DNA of 9,889 nucleotides from Gemmatimonadales bacterium (GTDB lineage: Bacteria > Gemmatimonadota > Gemmatimonadetes > Gemmatimonadales > GWC2-71-9), in the NCBI GenBank assembly GCA_004525055.1, contig SPDF01000040.1:1-9889 (forward strand), written 5' to 3'. The notes beneath the pieces are model-generated. The model was not told the DNA's origin. It saw only the letters and a program-made list of their open reading frames with translations, and made no database searches. Position 1 is the first letter of the stretch; the number at the start of each line of letters is the position of its first letter. Position numbers and translations under genes: made by a program. This document shows, one piece after another, positions 1-6,941 of the stretch.

Positions 1-1
1 C

Positions 2-706
2 ACCGTGCGATATGGTGCCGTGCTCGCGCTGGACCGGATCAGCATGGCAGTGTTGCGGGGCGAGTGTCTGGCGCTTGTGGGTGAGAGCGGCTCTGGCAAG
101 ACGACGCTCCTGCGCTGCCTCAACCGCATGGTCGAGCCGGATGCCGGCACCATACAGCGAGACGGTCGTGACATCCGGGAGCTCGACCCCGTCACCCTGC
201 GTCGCGCCACCGGCTATGTCCCCCAGGACGGCGGTCTGCTGCCGCACTGGCCGGTGCTCCGCAACGCGGCGATGGTGCCGTGGCTCAACCACACAGAGGA
301 CGCCGAGGCCCGGGCTATCGAGGCGCTCCGTCTTGTGGGACTCGATCCCGATCTGTACGGCGGCCGCTGGCCCCGTGAGCTCTCCGGCGGGCAGCGCCAA
401 CGGGTGGCCATCGCTCGGGCCCTCGCCTCCCAACCCGATGTATTGCTCCTCGATGAGCCGTTCGGTGCACTCGACGCGATTACCCGCTTCGAGCTCCAGG
501 CGGTGTTCGGCGAATTGCAACGCGCGCTGAAGGTGACAGCGGTGCTCGTGACACATGACGTGCATGAAGCGATGGCCCTGGCCCATCATGTCGCGGTGCT
601 GCGGGAGGGACGGATCGAGCAGCTCGCCACGCCCGAGGCGATGGTTGCCGAGCCCGCCACGGAATACGTGCGGCGCCTGCTCGAGCGGGCACGGGTCCAC
701 GCATGA
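2..706 (+). CDS. OpuC/ProU-type ABC transporter ATP-binding protein (5' partial)
   Basis: This is the cytoplasmic ATPase that powers a quaternary-amine-type importer with the fused permease encoded next. About 233 residues are visible. Counting from the GTG at position 5, they show Walker A GESGSGKT (26-33), Q-loop Gln74, signature LSGGQ (126-130), Walker B VLLLDEP (146-152), D-loop GALD and H-loop His184. The GTG at 5 is probably not the true start. The reading frame is open to the window edge, and the visible protein begins at the RYGAVLALD stretch, which in this family usually follows 8-10 further residues. No C-terminal CBS domains are present, unlike OpuCA and ProV, so ionic-strength gating through CBS is not expected. 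The stop overlaps the start of the next gene as ATGA (703-706), implying translational coupling. The family is certain, while the substrate is only inferred from the partner. Confidence 0.93.
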   Translation, partial: TVRYGAVLALDRISMAVLRGECLALVGESGSGKTTLLRCLNRMVEPDAGTIQRDGRDIRELDPVTLRRATGYVPQDGGLLPHWPVLRNAAMVPWLNHTEDAEARAIEALRLVGLDPDLYGGRWPRELSGGQRQRVAIARALASQPDVLLLDEPFGALDAITRFELQAVFGELQRALKVTAVLVTHDVHEAMALAHHVAVLREGRIEQLATPEAMVAEPATEYVRRLLERARVHA

Positions 707-2268
707 TGGGACACGCGTCGAGAGTCGCCGTGATCGGACTCGTAGTGGCGCTGCTGGCCGGTCCGGGTTCCGCCTCCGCGCAGGACGTACCCGACCGGGT
801 CGTTGCGGTGGGCTCCAAGCCCTTCGGCGAGTCCTACATTCTGGCGGAGATGTTCGCCCAACTCCTCGAGGCCCGCGGATTCACGGTCGACCGGCGAGCT
901 GGCCTCGCCTCGACGTCGATCGCGTTTCCCGCTCTCCGCACCGGCGGCATCGACGTCTATCCCGAATACACCGGCACGGCCCTGCTGACCATCCTGAACG
1001 AACCACCGATGCCGGACCCCCGTGCCGTCTTCAATCGGGTATCGAGCGCGTTTCGGCAGCGCTACGGCATTCGCTGGCTGCCACCACTCGGCTTCGAAAA
1101 CACCTACGCGATTGCGGTGCGGCGGGAAACAGCGGAGCGGCTGCAACTCCGAACGCTGAGCGATCTCGCTCGGGAAGGCGCCACCCTGACCGGTGGATTC
1201 AGTCCCGATTTTCTCGGGCGGGCCGATGGACTTCCCGGGCTCGCGGAGGCCTACGGATTGCACCTGGGGTCTACGCGCGCCTTGTCGCAGGCGGTGAAGT
1301 ACCAGGCGATTGCCGAACATGAGGTCGACGTGATCGACGGGTATTCGACCGATGGGCTCATCGCCCGCAACGATCTCGTGGTGCTGGAGGACGACCGGCA
1401 ATTCTTTCCGCCCTACGAGGCGGCAGCGATGGTGGGCGACGACCTGCAACGCACCGCGCCCGGCGCCGTGCTGGCCCTGTCCGAACTCAGTGGCCGCGTG
1501 GACGTGGCGACCATGCGCCGGCTCAACGAACGGGTCGAAGTCGGTGGCGAACCGATCCCGCTGGTGGCGGGCGACGCGCTCCGGGCCCTCGGCCTCGTCG
1601 GCACCGACTCGATGGTGGCCTCCGACACCGAGCCGGCCGGCGGGTCACTGCTCGCCTACCTCATCGAGCAACGGGCCACGATCGGGCGGCTGACGCTCCG
1701 CCACCTGACGCTGGTCGGCCTCTCGCTCCTGGCGGCGATCGCACTGGCGATCCCGCTCGGGCTGGTCCTCGAACGCGCGCGCGGCAGCGCCGAAACGGTG
1801 ATCCGCGGCGCCGGAGTGCTGCAGACCATCCCGAGCATCGCCCTCCTGGCGTTCATGATTCCGGTGCTTGGCATCGGGGTGCTGCCCGCCGTCGTGGCGC
1901 TCTTCCTCTACAGCCTCTACCCGATCCTGCGGAATACCTTCACCGGGGTGCGCGACGCCGACGCCGCCGCGGTGGAGGCAGCGCGCGCGCTGGGCATGAC
2001 CCCGGGCCAGGTGCTCCGCCATGTGCGCCTGCCCCTGGCGGCGCCGGTGATCATGGCGGGCGTCCGCACCGCGGCGGTGATCAATGTCGGCACGGCCACC
2101 CTGGCGGCGTTCATCGGCGCCGGCGGCCTGGGCGACCCAATCGTCGCCGGGCTCGCGCTGGCGGACGAGCGCATGATCCTTTCCGGCGCGCTCCCGGCGG
2201 CGGTGCTGGCCCTCGTTATCGATGGGGTGCTAGCAGGGTGTGAGCGCCTGGTGGCCCCAGGCGGTTGA
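703..2268 (+). CDS. Fused substrate-binding protein and permease of an OpuC-type ABC importer
   Basis: This 521-residue protein carries both the ligand receptor and the membrane channel of the importer. Residues 1-26 look like a Sec signal peptide or retained anchor (hydrophobic run, then ASA-Q). Residues 32-305 form an OpuAC-type binding domain, with a VGSKPFGES start and DVYPEYTGT at 84-92. Tyr89, Tyr135, Tyr214 and Tyr238 are spaced 46/79/24, nearly the 46/80/24 of the OpuCC cage tyrosines (91, 137, 217, 241, from memory). Residues 330-517 form an OpuCB/ProW-like permease with about five membrane segments and an EAA loop (425-445, EAARALGM...LPLA). The binding domain precedes the permease, the reverse of OpuA or EgtU fusions. 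An N-out, five-helix permease would allow this order. ATG codons at 703 and 706 are both possible; 703 gives the ATGA overlap. Ligand candidates are betaine, choline, carnitine or ergothioneine. Confidence 0.92.
   Translation: MMGHASRVAVIGLVVALLAGPGSASAQDVPDRVVAVGSKPFGESYILAEMFAQLLEARGFTVDRRAGLASTSIAFPALRTGGIDVYPEYTGTALLTILNEPPMPDPRAVFNRVSSAFRQRYGIRWLPPLGFENTYAIAVRRETAERLQLRTLSDLAREGATLTGGFSPDFLGRADGLPGLAEAYGLHLGSTRALSQAVKYQAIAEHEVDVIDGYSTDGLIARNDLVVLEDDRQFFPPYEAAAMVGDDLQRTAPGAVLALSELSGRVDVATMRRLNERVEVGGEPIPLVAGDALRALGLVGTDSMVASDTEPAGGSLLAYLIEQRATIGRLTLRHLTLVGLSLLAAIALAIPLGLVLERARGSAETVIRGAGVLQTIPSIALLAFMIPVLGIGVLPAVVALFLYSLYPILRNTFTGVRDADAAAVEAARALGMTPGQVLRHVRLPLAAPVIMAGVRTAAVINVGTATLAAFIGAGGLGDPIVAGLALADERMILSGALPAAVLALVIDGVLAGCERLVAPGG
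2245..2263 (+). terminator. GC-rich hairpin at the end of the transporter gene, possible terminator
   Basis: CGCCTGG (2245-2251) and CCAGGCG (2257-2263) form a perfect 7-bp stem around a 5-nt loop. The hairpin lies inside the last codons of the permease, just before the TGA. The downstream gene converges on it from the other strand, only 25 bp away, so a symmetrical stem here could block transcription in both directions. No T-tract follows on either strand, so it is not a canonical intrinsic terminator and may be coincidence in GC-rich DNA. Confidence 0.3.
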
Positions 2269-2293
2269 TGGCCATTCGAGGCAGGACGAGGAT

Positions 2294-3112
2294 TCAGTCG
2301 GTCTGTACCAGGATGCTCCGAGACATTGTGACGGCATTGCTGACGGCCCGCCAGGTCGCGGCGTCGGCGGCCTCGGGCACGGCCTGCCATTCCGTGGCGG
2401 TCACGACGAGGGACACGAACCCATCGGTGTGCCAGTGCCCCGGAGACGCCCACAACGGGAGCGCTTCGACCTGAGGCGCGGGGTACGCGCTGATGTAGAA
2501 ATAAGGCTCATCGTAGAATCCATCCCCCGGTGAGAGCCCGACGCCGATGCTCTGTCCGGCAGTCGGGAGAGGAATCAGGACGCCCATATCAAAATGGTGC
2601 GGCCAGATCCGTGGCGGAGACATGCCAGCATCTTCCGCCGCCAACCGATCCATCACCACCTGTCCCAGCGCGAAGTAGCGACCCAGTTGCGCCCGACGCT
2701 CCGGGTCGCCGGCTACGAAGGGAGCGCCGCTACCCAGGGGATGCGCGGGAAAGTCGGGAAAGGCCCGCTCCGTAATCTCCGGGGTGTCCGCTGGGCGCGA
2801 CGCATTGAGCCAGGCATACGCCTCCGCCATCGTCGAACCCGGCAAGGCATGAGCGGTTTGATCCACACCGCCCAGCGTCCACACTAGCCTCAACTCCCGG
2901 AGGTCCAGCTCCAGTCTACGCTCTGCCGAATCGAGCGGGTGTGTCGTGAACCGGGTGCCCTGCGCATCGAGGCCCAGGTTGGATTGGCCGTCATCGTCGG
3001 CCTGGGGCAGAAAGGTCTGGGCGCCGGAGGCAAGCAGCCGGGAGGCGTAGTGCAGCTGCAGTCGTTCCGCGGCAAGTGTACGGGTCGGGATGGTTGGATC
3101 GGGCAATGCCAA
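2294..3112 (-). CDS. DUF5996-like protein of unknown function
   Basis: This is a 272-residue soluble protein with no signal peptide or membrane segment. I do not recognise a function. The order of its elements resembles DUF5996 proteins as I remember them: an acidic strand repeat (LELDLRELRLVWTLGG, 67-82), a helix with MAEAYAWLNA (95-104), a helix RYFALGQVVMDRL, then RIWPHHFDMGVLI (168-180) and SPGDGFYDEPYFYISAYP (194-211). GHWHTDGF (225-232) adds a histidine-rich patch that could bind metal, but this is speculative. The start is a TTG with AGGA four bases upstream; no ATG lies in frame above it before the preceding gene. It sits 70 bp downstream of the Rieske-ThDP gene on the same strand and probably belongs to that operon as its last gene. 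It converges with the transporter, with a 25-bp gap. Confidence 0.75.
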   Translation of the reverse strand: MALPDPTIPTRTLAAERLQLHYASRLLASGAQTFLPQADDDGQSNLGLDAQGTRFTTHPLDSAERRLELDLRELRLVWTLGGVDQTAHALPGSTMAEAYAWLNASRPADTPEITERAFPDFPAHPLGSGAPFVAGDPERRAQLGRYFALGQVVMDRLAAEDAGMSPPRIWPHHFDMGVLIPLPTAGQSIGVGLSPGDGFYDEPYFYISAYPAPQVEALPLWASPGHWHTDGFVSLVVTATEWQAVPEAADAATWRAVSNAVTMSRSILVQTD

Positions 3113-3182
3113 GGGATCCTGAGTCTCTCTCTGCGAGTGTGCTGCGACTGGGCAGCGGAGGTGCCGCCGCAGCCTGCTGGCT

Positions 3183-5144
3183 CTAGATCAATCGAGCGTC
3201 GGACATGACCTCGACCAGCGCCGGGCCCGGGTAGGCCAGGGCCTCCTGCAGCGCGCGTTCGAATTGCTCGAGTGTGGTCACCCGGACGCCATGCCCGCCG
3301 CAACTGATGGCGTAGTCGGCAAAATTGGGATTGGTCAGCGACGTCTGCCACACATCCCACGATCCGGCGAGTTGTTCCTTGCTGATCTTCCCCAGTTCGT
3401 CATTGTGGAGCAGCACATGCGTGATGTTCATCTGGTAATGGACCGCAGTCGTGAACTCCGCCATGTACTGCCCGAAGCCCCCGTCACCGGAAACCGACAC
3501 GACGGGTCGACCCGCAAATTGAGAGTCCTTTTCCCGGGTGGCCGCCCAGGCGCCCATCGCCGCCGGAAAGGCAAACCCGATGGAGCCGAGGTATCCCGAC
3601 ATCAACACCGATTGACGGCGACATTCGAAGTATCGACCAAATGAGTAGGTATTGTTGCCGACATCCACCGGCATGATGGCGTCCTCGGGGACGAGTCGCG
3701 TCATGACTTCGAAGATGGCGGCGGAGTTGAGGCCCGCCCCCCGATCGTCGCGGCGCCGGCGAGCCTTCTCCCGACGCCAGATCCGCCACCGCTCGGCGAT
3801 TTCGGCCGTGCGATCCTGTGCGACCGCCTTGTCGGCCAACCGCGCGGCCAGGATGGTAGCGGTGGTGCCGATCTCGCCCCACACAGGCACATCCACCGCA
3901 TGGAATTTGCCGAGGATCATCGGATCGAGGTCGACCTGAATGGTCGGCTTCTTGGGTGTGATACCGGTGTGGTTCGAGAAGCTGGCGCCGAAGACCAGGA
4001 GGACGTCGCTTTCATTCATGAACCAACTGGCGATCGGTGTCCCGCTCCGCCCCAGCACGCCGCAGCCGAGGGGGTGATCGTCTGAAATCAGCCCTTTGCC
4101 CTTGAAGGTGGTCAGCACCGGGGCGCCGAGCTGTTCGGCGAGCGCAAGCACGGTGGTCATTTCGAAGCGGGCACCGTGCCCCACGATGATCACCGGCCGT
4201 TCGGCCGTGCGCAGCATCTCGACGGCGGACTCCACCGTGCTCGGTGGCGGCGTGATCTCCCTGGCAGGGATCCGACCTGCGGGGCTCCCCGCAGGGGTGT
4301 CCTCCACGGGCATGTTCTGCACCTCATCGGGGAAGATCAGGTGCGAGACGCCACGATTCAGGATGGCGCCCTTGCAGGCGAGGTTCACCAACTCGGCATG
4401 GTGGCTGGTGCCCAGGACGGTCTGACTCCACTGCGCCACCTTGCCGTAGGCGGCCTGCAGGTCGATCTCCTGGAAGGCGCCCGGGCCGAGGACCTGGGTA
4501 TTCACCTGCCCGGTGAGTGCCAGCACCGGTGCACGGTCCACGTTGGCGTCCCACAGTCCGGTAAGCAGGTTGGTAGCTCCGGGGCCGGCAATCGAAAGGC
4601 AGGCGGCCGGCCTCCCCGTCAACTTGCCGTAGGCGGAGGCGGCAAAGGAGGCAGCCCCTTCGTGACGGATACCGTAATAGGTGAGGGTGCCGGCCTCGGC
4701 GCACCGGCGCATGCCGTCGGCCAGCCCGAGGTTGCTGTGGCCGACCATCCCCCACACATGGCGGATGCCCCAGGCCACCATCGTCTCGACCATGAGATCG
4801 GAGACCGTCCGCTGGTGGACGCCTTCGACGGGGACTCCCACGTAGATCCCGTCGGGGCGGACTTCGACCGGAAAGGTCGCCACGCCGTCATCGTACCCAC
4901 CCGGTGGCTTGCCGGTGCAGGGATGAAAGTCCCAGCCGTGCCACGGGCAGCGCAGCATGCCGTTTTCGATCGACCCTTCCCCCAACGGGCCGCCCTGATG
5001 GGGGCAGCGGTTGTCCAGCGCCGCCAGCCTTCCCTCGAAATGAGTCAGCGCCACGGTGTGGTGCCCCGCCGCGACGGTCATGACCCGACCCTCCGGCAGC
5101 CCGTCGGTATCGAGCACGCGGTGCCATGCCGTCGCCGCGGTCAT
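3183..5144 (-). CDS. Rieske [2Fe-2S] - ThDP-dependent enzyme fusion (pyruvate oxidase/acetolactate synthase superfamily)
   Basis: This 653-residue cytoplasmic protein has two parts. Residues 1-108 are a Rieske ferredoxin-type domain with ligands Cys47/His49 (CPHQGG) and Cys66/His69 (CPWHGW). Residues 112-653 are a full ThDP enzyme. The PYR domain has the cofactor-activating Glu162 in RHEGAAS, then GPGATNLLTG and FQEIDLQ. A central domain follows (about 305-435). The PP domain has the ThDP/Mg motif starting at GDG (553-555) and ending at Asn581-Asp582. All key residues are intact. The superfamily makes or cleaves bonds next to 2-oxoacid carbonyls, usually by decarboxylation; the substrate here is unknown. 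The chosen ATG (5144) lies within the stop of the upstream gene (ATGA), and the Rieske domain begins straight after it. A longer in-frame version starting at 5378 gives only arginine-rich sequence overlapping the upstream gene. No clear Shine-Dalgarno is seen, so translation is probably coupled. Confidence 0.9.
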   Translation of the reverse strand: MTAATAWHRVLDTDGLPEGRVMTVAAGHHTVALTHFEGRLAALDNRCPHQGGPLGEGSIENGMLRCPWHGWDFHPCTGKPPGGYDDGVATFPVEVRPDGIYVGVPVEGVHQRTVSDLMVETMVAWGIRHVWGMVGHSNLGLADGMRRCAEAGTLTYYGIRHEGAASFAASAYGKLTGRPAACLSIAGPGATNLLTGLWDANVDRAPVLALTGQVNTQVLGPGAFQEIDLQAAYGKVAQWSQTVLGTSHHAELVNLACKGAILNRGVSHLIFPDEVQNMPVEDTPAGSPAGRIPAREITPPPSTVESAVEMLRTAERPVIIVGHGARFEMTTVLALAEQLGAPVLTTFKGKGLISDDHPLGCGVLGRSGTPIASWFMNESDVLLVFGASFSNHTGITPKKPTIQVDLDPMILGKFHAVDVPVWGEIGTTATILAARLADKAVAQDRTAEIAERWRIWRREKARRRRDDRGAGLNSAAIFEVMTRLVPEDAIMPVDVGNNTYSFGRYFECRRQSVLMSGYLGSIGFAFPAAMGAWAATREKDSQFAGRPVVSVSGDGGFGQYMAEFTTAVHYQMNITHVLLHNDELGKISKEQLAGSWDVWQTSLTNPNFADYAISCGGHGVRVTTLEQFERALQEALAYPGPALVEVMSDARLI

Positions 5145-6757
5145 GGCCGGGCCCCGACGCCGCCGTAGGCAATCCCCGTCAGCGAGGCGAAGTCCGGCTT
5201 GAAGGTGGTCAAGTCGTCGATGGTGAAGTCCCGCAGGTGCCGGTGACCGCAGCCGCGACTCAGGACCTGCATCAGTTCGACGACCGCGCCGAAATAGCGC
5301 GCCAACCGCTCGGCGGCAACCTCCACTGGCAGTCGTGCGCGGAGGTGCGGTTGCTGGGTGGCAATGCCGACTGGACAATTATTGGTGTGGCACGCCCGCA
5401 TCCCGAGGCAGCCGATGGCCTGCAGCGCGGCATTCGACACCGCGATCGCATCGGCGCCGAGGGCCAGCGCCTTGGTGAAATCGGCCGGGGTGCGCAAGCC
5501 GCCGGTGATAATCAGGGTAATGTCCCGGCGCTCCATCCGGTCGAGGTGCTGGCGCGCCCGCGCGAGGGCGGGAATCGTGGGCACCGAGATATTGTCGCGG
5601 AAGATCAGCGGCGCCGCGCCGGTCCCGCCGCCGCGGCCATCGAGGATGATGTAATCGACGCCGACCTCGAGCGCCGCGTCGATATCACGCTCGATGTGTT
5701 GCGCCGAAAGCTTGAAACCGATCGGGATGCCGCCGGTGGCCGCGCGCACCTCCTCGGCGAAATTGCGGAAGTCCGAGAGCGAATTCCAGTCCGGGAACCG
5801 TGAGGGTGAGATCGCGTCCGTACCGGGCGGGAGCCCGCGCACTTCGGCGATCTTTCCCTGGACTTTCGCCCCTGGCAGGTGCCCACCCGTACCAGTCTTG
5901 GCCCCCTGGCCACCCTTGAAGTGGAAGGCCTGACAGCGCTGCACCTTCTCCATGGCGTACCCGAATCGGGCGGACGCCAGCTCATAGAAATAGCGGGAGT
6001 TTTCCCCCTGCTCATCCGGCAACATGCCGCCTTCTCCCGAGGCGATGCCCGTACCCGCCCGCTCGGCGCCGCGCGCCAGGGCGACCTTCGCCTCTTCGGA
6101 GAGCGCCCCGAAGCTCATGTCTGAAACGAACAGGGGAATCTGCAGCGTCAGCGGGCGCGCCGCGTTGGGTCCAATCACCACGTCGGTGCCGACCGGTTCC
6201 TCGTCGAGCAGTGGCAGCCGGTGCAACTGCGCCGTTACGAACTGGATATCGTCCCAGGTCGGCAGCAGGTTGCGGGGCACACCCATCGCGTCGAGCGGAC
6301 CGTCATGTCCGGTCTTGGACAGTCCATTGCTCGCGAATTCGCGGATCTGCGCGGTGAATGGCTCTTCGGGAGCCCCGTGAATGTCCGCCCAGGTGCCCTG
6401 ATAGGCATCCCGCTGGTAGGGCTGCGGATTGGCACGCTCCCATTCGGCGATCTGATCGGCATCCACCCAGACGGCATCGTCTTCGACCCAGGCGTCGAAC
6501 CGGGCGAGCGTCTCGGCATGATTGTAGGAGCTGATGCCGGTGTCGTACCGGTAGTCCCACCCATGCAACCCGCAGATCAAGTCCTCGCCGGCAATATGAC
6601 CATCCGCCAGCAGCGCGCCGCGGTGCAGGCAGCGCCCGTAGAGGACCGACACAGCCTCATCCGCTCGAATGACGACGAGATCGACATTGGCGACGAGGGC
6701 ATGGCGCGGCTCGCGGTCTGGCAGGTCCGCAAGCGACAGCAGCCGAGTCCGATTCAT
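5141..6757 (-). CDS. Rieske [2Fe-2S] - glutamate synthase-like FMN/3Fe-4S domain fusion
   Basis: This 538-residue protein has an N-terminal Rieske domain (ligands Cys43/His45 in CLHRGA and Cys62/His65 in CGLHGW), a linker of about 100 residues, and the synthase core of GltB-type glutamate synthase (about 170-538). Core landmarks are SDMSFGALS (212-220), GTGIASGEGG (235-244), KGGQGAKTGTGGHLPGAKV (281-299), GGGTGAAP (376-383), an ITGGLRT FMN/phosphate region and CLGMRACHTNNCPVG. The last has Cys450-x5-Cys456-x4-Cys461, matching the 3Fe-4S ligands of glutamate synthase. The N-terminal glutaminase domain and the C-terminal beta-helix domain are absent, so it cannot make ammonia from glutamine itself. 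It probably moves electrons from Rieske through 3Fe-4S to FMN to reduce an imine-like substrate; this is inference. It is the first gene of the minus-strand operon and overlaps the next gene by four bases. Only a weak GGA precedes the ATG. Confidence 0.9.
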   Translation of the reverse strand: MNRTRLLSLADLPDREPRHALVANVDLVVIRADEAVSVLYGRCLHRGALLADGHIAGEDLICGLHGWDYRYDTGISSYNHAETLARFDAWVEDDAVWVDADQIAEWERANPQPYQRDAYQGTWADIHGAPEEPFTAQIREFASNGLSKTGHDGPLDAMGVPRNLLPTWDDIQFVTAQLHRLPLLDEEPVGTDVVIGPNAARPLTLQIPLFVSDMSFGALSEEAKVALARGAERAGTGIASGEGGMLPDEQGENSRYFYELASARFGYAMEKVQRCQAFHFKGGQGAKTGTGGHLPGAKVQGKIAEVRGLPPGTDAISPSRFPDWNSLSDFRNFAEEVRAATGGIPIGFKLSAQHIERDIDAALEVGVDYIILDGRGGGTGAAPLIFRDNISVPTIPALARARQHLDRMERRDITLIITGGLRTPADFTKALALGADAIAVSNAALQAIGCLGMRACHTNNCPVGIATQQPHLRARLPVEVAAERLARYFGAVVELMQVLSRGCGHRHLRDFTIDDLTTFKPDFASLTGIAYGGVGARP

Positions 6758-6818
6758 GGCAGTAATCCGGTCAGGGGAGGGTTCGGAGTATACACGAATG
6801 GGGCACCCAGGTACGCTA

Positions 6819-6848
6819 TGGAACCAATGCGGGCCCTATTCTGTTCCA
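6819..6848. promoter_or_regulatory. Dyad TGGAAC-N18-GTTCCA, candidate bidirectional ECF-sigma promoter or operator
   Basis: TGGAAC (6819-6824) and GTTCCA (6843-6848) form a perfect 6-bp inverted repeat. Its centre (6833.5) coincides with the palindrome GGGCCC (6831-6836). Because it is symmetrical, each strand reads GGAAC-N18-GTT. This resembles the -35/-10 layout of ECF sigma factors of the SigR/SigH type (about GGAAT/GGAAC, 16-18 nt, GTT; from memory). Predicted transcripts would start a few bases beyond each GTT, leaving leaders of roughly 90 nt for egtB and 55 nt for the Rieske gene. It may instead be a repressor operator. Confidence 0.4.
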
Positions 6849-6870
6849 ACTAGCGTCACACTGGCCGAAT

Positions 6871-6885
6871 ATGTACACTCTACAT
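6871..6885. promoter_or_regulatory. Small inverted repeat ATGTA-N5-TACAT upstream of egtB
   Basis: ATGTA (6871-6875) and TACAT (6881-6885) form a perfect 5-bp inverted repeat with a 5-bp spacer, 57 bp before the egtB start. It could be an operator half-site pair for a dimeric regulator. Arms this short arise by chance easily, so support is weak. Confidence 0.25.
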
Positions 6886-6941
6886 CCCTGCCGCCGTCGC
6901 GTGATCCGATCATGTGGCTCAATCCACGGGAATGCGACCCG

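Larger units (their letters stand above)
6758..6941. promoter_or_regulatory. Divergent promoter region between the Rieske operon and egtBD
   Basis: These 184 bases separate the start of the Rieske-GltS-like gene (minus) from egtB (plus). The sequence is visibly richer in A/T than the flanking genes. It contains a centred dyad (6819-6848) and a smaller inverted repeat (6871-6885), listed separately. Both operons must be transcribed outward from here unless egtB uses a promoter further left, inside the opposing gene. I see no convincing sigma-70 -35/-10 pair. TACACT (6874-6879) is a weak -10-like sequence on the plus strand without a good -35. Confidence 0.6.

Noticed and set aside
586..1449. 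A 287-codon minus-strand open frame opposite the fused transporter gene
   Set aside because: It overlaps two well-supported plus-strand genes and has no recognisable domain.
3151..3174. Imperfect hairpin (7 of 8 pairs, 8-nt loop) between the Rieske-ThDP gene and the DUF5996-like gene
   Set aside because: It has an A-A mismatch and no T-tract in GC-rich sequence. It may stabilise or attenuate the message, but cannot be told from chance.
4176..5168. A 330-codon open frame on the plus strand opposite the Rieske-ThDP gene
   Set aside because: It is antisense to a gene with intact catalytic motifs, and its glycine/arginine-rich translation is typical of a GC-driven shadow.
5145..5378. 78-residue N-terminal extension of the Rieske-ThDP protein
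   Set aside because: It is low-quality arginine-rich sequence that overlaps the upstream gene out of frame. The ATG at 5144 gives a clean Rieske start and an ATGA overlap.
6669..6941. Upstream extension of egtB into the divergent gene
   Set aside because: It overlaps the opposing Rieske gene and the promoter region, and EgtB homology begins only after about 6942.
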